Below are positions 1-6,903 of a DNA stretch of 14,665 nucleotides, in pieces. The first letter of the stretch is position 1. Every line of letters begins with the position of its first letter. This DNA is from Bacteroides sp. UBA1317. GTDB lineage: Bacteria > Bacteroidota > Bacteroidia > Bacteroidales > Bacteroidaceae. Below the pieces are notes generated by a model. That model did no database searches, had not been told where the DNA came from, and saw nothing but the letters and a program-made list of their open reading frames with translations. The position numbers and the translations under genes were made by a program. The stretch is taken from contig DBTL01000102.1 of the NCBI GenBank assembly GCA_002307035.1, positions 1 to 14,665 on the forward strand. The letters are read 5' to 3'.

Positions 1-629
1 ATAGTGTCGCTCAGAGTCAACGCCTCTTCCTGATCATGTGTAACATACACAAAAGTTATACCCAACTTTTTGTGCATAGCCCTGATCTCCATCTGCATAT
101 CTTTACGCATCTTGAGATCCAGAGCTGCCAGTGGTTCATCAAGCAAGAGTACTTCGGGCTCGTTCACTATGGCACGGGCAATAGCCACGCGTTGCTGTTG
201 CCCACCTGACAGAGAATCCACATCTCTGAATTCGTAGTCCGTCATACCTACCATCTTCAACGCTCCTTTCACTTTCTTTTCTATCTCTTGTTTCGGCATT
301 TTCTTAAGTTTTAAGCCGAATGCGATGTTATCATACACATTCAAATGCGGAAACAAAGCGTATTTCTGAAAAACTGTATTAACAGGGCGCTTATGAGGGG
401 GTGTCTGGGTAATTTCCTTACCCGATATCTTGATTTCTCCCTTAGATACAGATTGAAAACCTGCAACAAGGCGCAACAATGTGGTCTTTCCACAACCCGA
501 AGGGCCAAGGATAGTCACAAACTCACCTTTCTTTACTCGCAGGCTTACATTATCCAGAGCGGTTTTATCACCAAAGAATTTCGACACGCTACTTACTTCA
601 ATAATGTAATTGTCTTCTTGCATATTCAT
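1..629 (-). CDS. potA: PotA-like ABC transporter ATP-binding protein (partial, C-terminus beyond the left edge)
   Basis: This is the ATPase subunit of an ABC importer, most like the spermidine/putrescine ATPase PotA, which works on the cytoplasmic side of the inner membrane. The first 209 residues are present and the frame is still open at position 1. All nucleotide-binding motifs are visible: Walker A GPSGCGKTT (residues 42-50), Q-loop around VFQKYALFPH (86-95), signature LSGGQQQR (140-147), Walker B VLLLDEPLAALD (160-171) and the H-loop VTHDQ (196-200). The missing part should contain the end of the ATPase domain and the C-terminal TOBE-like regulatory domain of this family. Two in-frame ATGs occur, at 629 and 623; I chose the outer one, but either is possible. 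Permease and binding-protein genes would be expected to the left of the window (inference). The substrate is not proven: related importers of thiamine, iron or sulfate have almost identical ATPases. Confidence 0.88.
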   Translation of the reverse strand, partial: MNMQEDNYIIEVSSVSKFFGDKTALDNVSLRVKKGEFVTILGPSGCGKTTLLRLVAGFQSVSKGEIKISGKEITQTPPHKRPVNTVFQKYALFPHLNVYDNIAFGLKLKKMPKQEIEKKVKGALKMVGMTDYEFRDVDSLSGGQQQRVAIARAIVNEPEVLLLDEPLAALDLKMRKDMQMEIRAMHKKLGITFVYVTHDQEEALTLSDT

Positions 630-645
630 ACCATAATTTGAGGTA

Positions 646-653
646 CAAAGGTA
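646..653 (-). promoter_or_regulatory. Putative Bacteroidetes -7 promoter element for potA
   Basis: The minus strand reads TACCTTTG here, an exact match to the Bacteroidetes -7 consensus TAnnTTTG, 16 bases upstream of the potA start. No TTTG/TTG -33 element lies at the usual 19-21 base spacing, so the call rests on the -7 box alone. Confidence 0.45.
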
Positions 654-726
654 CATATTTCTACCATTAAATGAGCGCATTACGATATTATAACCAATGA
701 TATTCTAGCTACTTTGAAAAAAAATA

Positions 727-734
727 TATCTTTG
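727..734 (+). promoter_or_regulatory. Putative Bacteroidetes -7 promoter element for the thioredoxin-like lipoprotein
   Basis: TATCTTTG matches TAnnTTTG exactly and lies 32 bases before the ATG at 767, leaving a short AT-rich leader. A TTTG at 713-716 is too close (10 bases) to be a standard -33 box. Together with the potA element this makes 630-766 a divergent promoter region. Confidence 0.45.
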
Positions 735-766
735 CATAAATAAATATTCATTTAATTTACAATAGC

Positions 767-1861
767 ATGAAAAAAATCATTTATTTATTTGCTGCAACCG
801 CTTTAGGATTAGCATCGTGCACCGGGAACAAAGGCTACACAGTTAAAGGAACCGTAGAAGGTGCCGCTGATGGCGATACGGTGTTTCTTCAGGAACGTGC
901 CGACAGGCAATTTAATAAGCTAGATACAGCCATCATTAAAGATGGTACATTTGCTTTTGAAGGCGTACAAGATTCTACTGTAAATAGATATCTAACGTAT
1001 GCAAAAGGTGAAGAACAGCTCATTATGGATTTCTTCCTTGAAAACGGAAAGATTGAAGTAAAGCTGGGCAAAGAGGATGACTCGGCAACAGGTACTCCTT
1101 CTAACAATGCTTATCAGGAATTTAGAGCTCAGTTGAATGCTATCAACAAAAAGCAAAGTGCTATCTATGAATCAATGGGCGACACAACCCTTACTGATAA
1201 ACAGAAAGAGGCCAAAATAAAAGAAATGAATGGTCTGGAAAGTGAGATGATGACTACCATTAAAGCCGGCATTGAAAAGAACATCAGCAATACGGTGGGC
1301 GTATTTTTACTTGGACAGTACAATTATTACATGGAATATCCGGAGATTGAACCTTTACTGGCAAAAGTTCCGGCTAATTTCCAAAAGAACGAAAGCATTT
1401 TGCAACTGAAAGAACTTGTGAGCGTTGCAAAGAAATCGGCTGTTGGCCAGAAGTTTGTCGATTTCAGTATGCTGACTCCTGATGGAAAGCCGATGAAACT
1501 ATCGGATTATGCAGGCAAAGGAAAAGTAGTGTTAGTTGACTTTTGGGCCAGCTGGTGCGGACCTTGTCGCCAAGAAATGCCGAACTTGGTGAAGGCTTAT
1601 GCAAAATACAAGAGCAAAGGATTTGAAATAGTAGGTGTATCACTCGATAAAGATGGGCAGTCATGGAAAGATGGCATTGCGCAACTAAATATCACTTGGC
1701 CTCAAATGTCGGATTTGAAATTCTGGGATAGCGAAGGATCAAAATTGTATGCCATCCGAAGCATTCCTCACGTAGTGTTGATTGATAAAGACGGAACCAT
1801 TGTAGCTCGTGGTCTGCATGGAGAAGAACTTCAAGCAAAATTGGCTGAATTAATAAAATAA
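767..1861 (+). CDS. Thioredoxin-fold thiol-disulfide oxidoreductase lipoprotein with N-terminal DUF4369-like domain
   Basis: This is a predicted lipid-anchored periplasmic redox protein of the TlpA/ResA/AhpC-TSA group. Residues 1-18 form a lipoprotein signal peptide: MKK, a hydrophobic stretch, then the lipobox LASC with Cys18. The residues after Cys18 (TGNKG) lack the acidic cluster seen in surface-exported Bacteroidetes lipoproteins, so a periplasm-facing location is more likely (inference). Residues about 23-115 look like DUF4369, a beta-rich domain often placed before thioredoxin domains in this phylum. Residues about 120-215 form a helical linker. The thioredoxin-like domain covers about 225-364, with the active site WCGPC (Cys264, Cys267) and the cis-proline in SIPH (Pro334). 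Both cysteines are present, so it should be redox active. Its partner is unknown; possible roles are disulfide reduction or cytochrome maturation. It stands alone, divergent from potA and convergent with the glycogen operon. Confidence 0.9.
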   Translation: MKKIIYLFAATALGLASCTGNKGYTVKGTVEGAADGDTVFLQERADRQFNKLDTAIIKDGTFAFEGVQDSTVNRYLTYAKGEEQLIMDFFLENGKIEVKLGKEDDSATGTPSNNAYQEFRAQLNAINKKQSAIYESMGDTTLTDKQKEAKIKEMNGLESEMMTTIKAGIEKNISNTVGVFLLGQYNYYMEYPEIEPLLAKVPANFQKNESILQLKELVSVAKKSAVGQKFVDFSMLTPDGKPMKLSDYAGKGKVVLVDFWASWCGPCRQEMPNLVKAYAKYKSKGFEIVGVSLDKDGQSWKDGIAQLNITWPQMSDLKFWDSEGSKLYAIRSIPHVVLIDKDGTIVARGLHGEELQAKLAELIK

Positions 1862-1907
1862 AGAACTACAGTGAACGGGCATTTTCAAGAAATGCTAAAC
1901 AGATAAA

Positions 1908-1947
1908 TAAAGAGGCTGCTTCAATATCACTTGGAGCAGCCTCATTT
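1908..1947. terminator. Bidirectional hairpin terminator between the lipoprotein gene and glgP
   Basis: GAGGCTGCT (1912-1920) pairs perfectly with AGCAGCCTC (1935-1943). The stem can extend inward by one T-G wobble and three Watson-Crick pairs, leaving a six-base loop. The flanks are AT-rich on both sides, giving a T-rich 3' tail in either direction (ATTTATT on plus, TTTATTTATC on minus). It lies 50 bases after the plus-strand stop and 9 bases after the minus-strand stop, so it can serve both converging genes. Confidence 0.85.
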
Positions 1948-1952
1948 ATTAA

Positions 1953-4517
1953 TTAATCAAACCAGCGCACATAACAGAAGTCCTGACGATGTGGCAAATC
2001 CTTATTCTTAGGATACATACGGAAAGCAATCTTAAAACTACCGGCATTTGATAAGCTGTGCTTTACCTGAAAAGTATATAAATTACCTTCTTTCTTAATC
2101 ACATCAAATGGTTCAACTGAATAGACATGCTCTTTACCTTCTGCATTAGTATGGATGGTAACAAGTTCAATTCCAATGGCGTCATTCAATCCTTTTTCGT
2201 CAATCACGTAAGTAGTGGTATAATCTTTGCCACTTTCTAATGATTGTTGAAGCAATTCTTCTGTTTTCTCACTCGATACTATTTCTATCGAATCCCATTT
2301 TTCAGCAACTTCTTCTTTCCAAGCAGCCAACTCCTTAGCCTTTTCGTAACCATTCGCATTTAATGCCTGGAAACGTTTAGCCAGTTTCGTATAGAACTTC
2401 TCATAATAATCATCCAGCTGACGCTTCATTGTATAATGAGGAGCAATCTGAGCGATGGAATTCTTTATATATTTCACCCATTCTTCGGAATAACCATCCT
2501 CGTTTTTATCATAATAGAGTGGCAATATTTGCGTCTCGAGAACACTATAAAGAGTAGCAGCATCAAGTTGGTCCTGATGTTCCTGATTTTGATAAGTACG
2601 TTTCTCTGTCAACATCCATCCTGCGTTCTCGCGATATCCTTCAAGCCACCAACCATCAAGTACCGAGAAGTTCAACACCCCATTCATCAAAGCCTTCTCA
2701 CCGGAAGTACCCGATGCTTCGAGCGGACGAGTTGGCGTATTCAACCAAATATCAACTCCCGTTACCAATCGACGAGCCAACTGCATATCATAATTTTCAA
2801 GAAACATAATCTTACCCAAAAACTCAGGGCGGCGAGAAATTTCTATAATCATTTTGATCAGCCCCTGCCCTGCACCATCGTGGGGATGGGCCTTTCCTGT
2901 GAAAAGGAATTGTACCGGACGATCTGGGTTATTCACAATCTTAGCCAAACGATCAAGATCTGTAAACAAGAGATGCGCACGCTTATACGTAGCAAAACGA
3001 CGTCCGAATCCAATCAACAAAGCATTCGGATTTATTTTATCCATCAGCGAAACAATACGTGAAGGATCTCCTTGGTTTTTCAACCAGGTTTCACTGAACT
3101 GTCTGCGGATATAGTCCACTAGCTTATTTTTCATCGTCATACGGGTATTCCAGATTTCTTCATCCGGAACACTGTATATCGCTTCCCAAATCTTAGGATT
3201 TGATTGATCGTACAAGAAATTCTCATCGAAGTATTTCGCATATAACTGCTTCCATTCACGAGCACTCCAAGTTGGGAAGTGTACACCATTGGTGACATAA
3301 CCCACATGGCTTTCTTCCGGGAAATATCCCTTCCAGATAGAAGCAAACATTTCCTGAGACACTTTTCCATGTAACCAACTCACGCCGTTCACTTCCTGAG
3401 AAGCGTTACAAGCAAAGACTGACATACAAAAACGTTCACCTTTATCTCCCGGGTTATTACGCCCCAGATCCATCAAATCATCCCATGAGATGCCCATTCT
3501 GGCAGGGTATGCGCTCATATACTTTGCAAACAGCCCTTCATCAAAATAATCATGTCCTGCCGGAACAGGTGTATGAACAGTATAAAGAGAAGAAGCACGA
3601 ACCAATTCAATGGCCTGATCGAAACTCAATCCTTCGGCTACATAATCACAAAGGCGTTGCACATTGATTAAAGCAGCATGTCCCTCATTACAATGGTATA
3701 TATCCTTCTTTATACCTAAAGCTTTCAAGGTAAGAATACCACCGATACCCAAAAGTATTTCTTGTTTCAAGCGATTTTCCCAATCACCTCCATAAAGTTG
3801 ATGAGTGATGGAACGATCGAATTCGCTGTTCATTTCATTATCCGTATCAAGCAGATATAATGAGATACGACCCACATTGACTTTCCAAACGTATGCATGA
3901 ACGATGTAGTCAATATAAGGCACATCCACCACAAGGGGTTGATTGTTAGCGTCGAGAACCCTTTCCAATGGAAGTGTTCCGAAATTTTGAGCTTCGTAGT
4001 TAGCTATCTGTTGTCCATCTATGGCAAGCGTTTGAGTGAAGTAGCCATAACGATAGAGGAAACCAACCGCACAAAGATCGACATTGCTGTCTGATGCTTC
4101 TTTTAAGTAGTCACCGGCAAGTACTCCCAAACCACCGGAATATATTTTAAGCACGTGATTCAAACCATATTCCATGCTGAAATAAGCAACAGAAGGGCGC
4201 TGTTTATCCGGCTTAACATCCATGTAATCTCTGAACTTTGCATACACATCATTCATTCTCTTGAGCACAACTTTATCTTTTGACAGAGCTTCAAGCTTTT
4301 CAAAATTCATGTGCTCAAGAAACAGAACAGGATTCTGTCCGGCTTCTTTCCAGAGAATAGGATCGAGGCTTCTAAACAACTCCGTGGCTTCATAATTCCA
4401 TGACCACCAGATATTTCTTGCTATTTCAGACAACTTTTCAAGCTCTGCCGGAACAGATGATTTTACAGTTATCTCTTTCCAGTTCGGAGTGTTCACATTA
4501 CTAACTTTAATTTTCAT
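1953..4517 (-). CDS. glgP: Alpha-glucan (glycogen) phosphorylase, GT35, short-type
   Basis: This enzyme releases glucose-1-phosphate from the non-reducing ends of glycogen or maltodextrin, using phosphate and the cofactor pyridoxal phosphate, in the cytoplasm. The 854-residue length and divergent sequence fit the bacterial/archaeal alpha-glucan phosphorylase subfamily rather than the E. coli GlgP/MalP type. The N-terminal region (about 14-125, starting around LEKLSEIARNIWWSWN) resembles the DUF3417 domain that precedes the catalytic domain in this subfamily. The phosphorylase body runs from about 130 to 720 (SMEYGL near its start, then HCNEGHAA, VTNGVH). The cofactor motif EASGTSGEKALMNG places the Schiff-base lysine at Lys608, equivalent to Lys680 of rabbit muscle phosphorylase. 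About 130 C-terminal residues form a separate beta-rich tail. It lies 33 bases downstream of the synthase gene with no room for a strong promoter, so the two are likely cotranscribed. I saw no frameshift. Confidence 0.95.
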   Translation of the reverse strand: MKIKVSNVNTPNWKEITVKSSVPAELEKLSEIARNIWWSWNYEATELFRSLDPILWKEAGQNPVLFLEHMNFEKLEALSKDKVVLKRMNDVYAKFRDYMDVKPDKQRPSVAYFSMEYGLNHVLKIYSGGLGVLAGDYLKEASDSNVDLCAVGFLYRYGYFTQTLAIDGQQIANYEAQNFGTLPLERVLDANNQPLVVDVPYIDYIVHAYVWKVNVGRISLYLLDTDNEMNSEFDRSITHQLYGGDWENRLKQEILLGIGGILTLKALGIKKDIYHCNEGHAALINVQRLCDYVAEGLSFDQAIELVRASSLYTVHTPVPAGHDYFDEGLFAKYMSAYPARMGISWDDLMDLGRNNPGDKGERFCMSVFACNASQEVNGVSWLHGKVSQEMFASIWKGYFPEESHVGYVTNGVHFPTWSAREWKQLYAKYFDENFLYDQSNPKIWEAIYSVPDEEIWNTRMTMKNKLVDYIRRQFSETWLKNQGDPSRIVSLMDKINPNALLIGFGRRFATYKRAHLLFTDLDRLAKIVNNPDRPVQFLFTGKAHPHDGAGQGLIKMIIEISRRPEFLGKIMFLENYDMQLARRLVTGVDIWLNTPTRPLEASGTSGEKALMNGVLNFSVLDGWWLEGYRENAGWMLTEKRTYQNQEHQDQLDAATLYSVLETQILPLYYDKNEDGYSEEWVKYIKNSIAQIAPHYTMKRQLDDYYEKFYTKLAKRFQALNANGYEKAKELAAWKEEVAEKWDSIEIVSSEKTEELLQQSLESGKDYTTTYVIDEKGLNDAIGIELVTIHTNAEGKEHVYSVEPFDVIKKEGNLYTFQVKHSLSNAGSFKIAFRMYPKNKDLPHRQDFCYVRWFD

Positions 4518-4550
4518 AATGTTATAGTTTACTTGTTGATGAATATATTT

Positions 4551-6212
4551 TTAGCTCATTTGCCGTTTTGCGGCTTTGCGTAATGCTATGTCGTATGCCT
4601 CATAATAATATTGTATAAAATGCTTCCACAAGGCTTGTTCAGCCACTTCACCTGCTCGCTTGCGAACTTCAGTCACTTCGTCATCAGTCTTGGTCGAAAA
4701 CATTGAAACAATATTTTTAATGCCATCAGCTACTTCAAAATAATTACTATCCGAACGATGAAGCACTTCTACTCCGTCATCAATACCACTCTGATTCTTC
4801 AGGCCATTTACCCAAAGGCCAAAACCGGCAAGATCAGTAGTGATAGTAGGCACTCTAAAGGCTACGCTCTCTAATGGAGTATATCCCCATGGCTCATAGT
4901 ACGACGGATAAATGCTTAGATCTTGTCCTAATAACAAATCATAATATTCTTTGTTGAACACCCCGTCTTTTCCATTTAGATAACAAGGTACAAAAATAAC
5001 CTTTACTCTATCATCCTTGCTGTTGGTCATTCCCAGATATTTCAACATATTTAATATTTTATCATTCTCCGCATCATACAACCAATGGGTTATGAAGGGA
5101 GTTTCCAACTGCGTTGTAGCTTTATCTCTGCTCTTCAATCGCAACAGAAGATCTTCACGTGGTGTTCCTACCCAACCTGGGACATTAATAAATGCCAATA
5201 CATTCTTCTTTAAATTTTTATCATTATTCAAACGATGAAGTGATTCAAGAAAAACATCAATTCCTTTATTCTTAAACTCATAACGTCCACTGGTTCCAAT
5301 GATCAGAGTATCGTCTCCCCAATCAGTTCCAAGCAGATTATTTGCCACATTCAACATGGCAGTACGAGCTCTTTTACGTTTTCCCGTAAAAGTGTTTCCT
5401 TTAGGTACAAAGTCATCTTCAAACCCATTCATTAAAACAACATCAGCCTCTTTGTTAAGCAATTGCTTACACTCAATATTGGTTATCTGACTCACCGTGG
5501 TAAAACAGTCTACACTATGAGCGGTCTGCTTTTCTATAGAATGTTTGGATTGCATGTTAAGTTCTTGCGCCATCTGGTCTCCATTGTAAGCAAAGAGATA
5601 GTCGTAAAGCGGCTTGTTATTACCGGCTATGGAACGTCCGATGGAAGTAGCATGAGTTGTGAAGATGGTGGCAATCTCAGGTACAGCTGTTTGCAGATAA
5701 AGCGCTCCCAAACCTGTCATCCATTCATGTGCCTGATAAATCACTTTGTCCGTATCCGACAAGTTATATTTATAAAAGCTCTCAACCGCTTTGCCGGCTG
5801 CATAAGAGAACATAGATGCCTCTTCGTAGTCACCGTAAGCATGTAAAGAATCTACTTGAAAAGTATCCCACATCTCAGTATATATTTCATTCTTCTGCGC
5901 AAAGAAAGGCTGAAAATTGACTAATATAACAATCGGTTCACCCGGAATGTTCCATCTTCCCATGCGCACCCCGATTCCCTCTTGCTCTCTTGCATATTCG
6001 CGCCACTCGGTGCAAAGGTTCTTTGATTCTATAAATAATGGATTCTCACTATTCTGCCATATATCAGGACCAATAAATAGTACTTTGTCATGAAAGGTAG
6101 ACTGCAAAGTCTTCGCTCTGGTAGACAATACAGTATAAATTCCCCCTACTTTATTACATACTTCCCAGCTTGCCTCGAAAATGTAATCAGGGGATAATAG
6201 CTCTTTTATCAT
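4551..6212 (-). CDS. Glycogen synthase, GT3 family (eukaryote-like)
   Basis: This glycosyltransferase extends glycogen by adding alpha-1,4-linked glucose from an activated donor. The sequence belongs to GT3, the family of fungal and animal glycogen synthases, not to GT5 (bacterial GlgA). The N-terminal signature EASWEVCNKVGGIYTV (13-28) includes the donor-site Lys21 and Gly23-Gly24. The C-terminal Rossmann half carries YYEPWGYTPLE with Glu440 and Glu448, spaced like the catalytic Glu509/Glu517 pair of yeast Gsy2. At 553 residues it is shorter than eukaryotic enzymes (around 700) and lacks their long regulatory C-terminal tail, so phospho-regulation of that type is not expected. GT3 enzymes typically use UDP-glucose, so it may not need ADP-glucose pyrophosphorylase (inference). 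It is the first gene of the operon with glgP. The ATG at 6212 gives the conserved N-terminus directly and is a confident start. Confidence 0.93.
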   Translation of the reverse strand: MIKELLSPDYIFEASWEVCNKVGGIYTVLSTRAKTLQSTFHDKVLFIGPDIWQNSENPLFIESKNLCTEWREYAREQEGIGVRMGRWNIPGEPIVILVNFQPFFAQKNEIYTEMWDTFQVDSLHAYGDYEEASMFSYAAGKAVESFYKYNLSDTDKVIYQAHEWMTGLGALYLQTAVPEIATIFTTHATSIGRSIAGNNKPLYDYLFAYNGDQMAQELNMQSKHSIEKQTAHSVDCFTTVSQITNIECKQLLNKEADVVLMNGFEDDFVPKGNTFTGKRKRARTAMLNVANNLLGTDWGDDTLIIGTSGRYEFKNKGIDVFLESLHRLNNDKNLKKNVLAFINVPGWVGTPREDLLLRLKSRDKATTQLETPFITHWLYDAENDKILNMLKYLGMTNSKDDRVKVIFVPCYLNGKDGVFNKEYYDLLLGQDLSIYPSYYEPWGYTPLESVAFRVPTITTDLAGFGLWVNGLKNQSGIDDGVEVLHRSDSNYFEVADGIKNIVSMFSTKTDDEVTEVRKRAGEVAEQALWKHFIQYYYEAYDIALRKAAKRQMS

Positions 6213-6246
6213 ATAATGTTCTAAATCTCTATTTGTACTTATATCG

Positions 6247-6254
6247 CAAAAATA
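6247..6254 (-). promoter_or_regulatory. Putative -7 promoter element for the glycogen operon
   Basis: The minus strand reads TATTTTTG, matching TAnnTTTG, 34 bases upstream of the synthase ATG at 6212. It lies after the terminator of the V-ATPase operon, so the glycogen genes appear to have their own promoter. No clear -33 TTG at the standard spacing was found. Confidence 0.45.
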
Positions 6255-6345
6255 CGTATTTTAAATTGAAAAGTAAGCGTTTAAATATTAAATCTCAGTA
6301 AAGAGATTGAAACAAACGTTTGCATAAAACAGTTTGTTCACAAGC

Positions 6346-6385
6346 AAAAACATCCTGTAGAGTGATTTCTCTACAGGATGTTTTT
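6346..6385. terminator. Terminator of the V-ATPase operon (bidirectional hairpin)
   Basis: CATCCTGTAGAG (6351-6362) and CTCTACAGGATG (6369-6380) form a perfect 12-bp stem with a six-base loop. A five-base A run before the stem and a T run after it extend the pairing to about 17 bp and give a T-tract on either strand. It lies 19 bases after the ntpK stop and upstream of the glycogen promoter, separating the two minus-strand operons. Confidence 0.9.
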
Positions 6386-6404
6386 TCATATCGAAAATAA
6401 ATTC

Positions 6405-6869
6405 TTATGCAACCAAAGCACTTCCCATAAGGAAGGTCGCAGCCAAAGCAACAATGGCGTAAAGTTCAGGAAATACAGCTAAAATTAAGGTGTTCCCAAA
6501 CACATTGTATCCTTGTCCGATGGCGGCAATGCCATTGGCGCATACTTGTCCCTGGCGAATGGCCGAAAATAAAGCAACAAGTCCGAGTGCAATGCCCGCA
6601 CCCAAAACTGCAGCAGCCTGAATAGCCGTAATAGAGGGAGTTAATACTCCGAAAATTGTTTGAAACATAAAGTATCCCGCAAAGCCATACAACCCCTGTG
6701 TACCCGGAAGAGCTGTTAACACTAGAAAATTACCGAATGCACTTTCATTTTTCTTTAAAGCTCCAATAGCCGCATTACCTGCAATAGTTACCCCGTAAGC
6801 ACTACCAATGCCTGATAAACCAACCATTACTGCGATGCCGATATAGGCGATTAATAAATTCATTTCCAT
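6405..6869 (-). CDS. ntpK: V-type ATPase/ATP synthase subunit K (membrane rotor ring, proteolipid)
   Basis: This subunit forms the ion-carrying c-ring in the membrane. The 154-residue protein is a double hairpin of four hydrophobic helices. The first hairpin has ALPGTQGLYGF with a glutamine (Gln58) where a single-hairpin c-subunit would have its acidic residue. The second hairpin has FPELYAIVAL with the essential Glu135. Leu54, Thr57, Gln58, Gln106 and Glu135 match the five Na+ ligands of E. hirae NtpK (Leu61, Thr64, Gln65, Gln110, Glu139), so Na+ transport is possible (inference). The frame stays open upstream to an ATG at 7010, but that extension lies inside the end of subunit I in another frame and is not hydrophobic. 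I therefore start at 6869 (MEMNLL); 6863 is the alternative. It is the last gene of the operon, after a 34-base A-rich spacer. Confidence 0.93.
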   Translation of the reverse strand: MEMNLLIAYIGIAVMVGLSGIGSAYGVTIAGNAAIGALKKNESAFGNFLVLTALPGTQGLYGFAGYFMFQTIFGVLTPSITAIQAAAVLGAGIALGLVALFSAIRQGQVCANGIAAIGQGYNVFGNTLILAVFPELYAIVALAATFLMGSALVA

Positions 6870-6903
6870 AATTTTATTTTTATTGTTTATATATTCTTGT
6901 TTA

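Noticed and set aside
345..641. 98-codon plus-strand open frame.
   Set aside because: It is antisense to the potA coding region, which has intact ABC motifs throughout.
2436..3062. 208-codon plus-strand open frame.
   Set aside because: It lies wholly antisense inside the clearly real glgP gene, has no family resemblance, and is a shadow frame.
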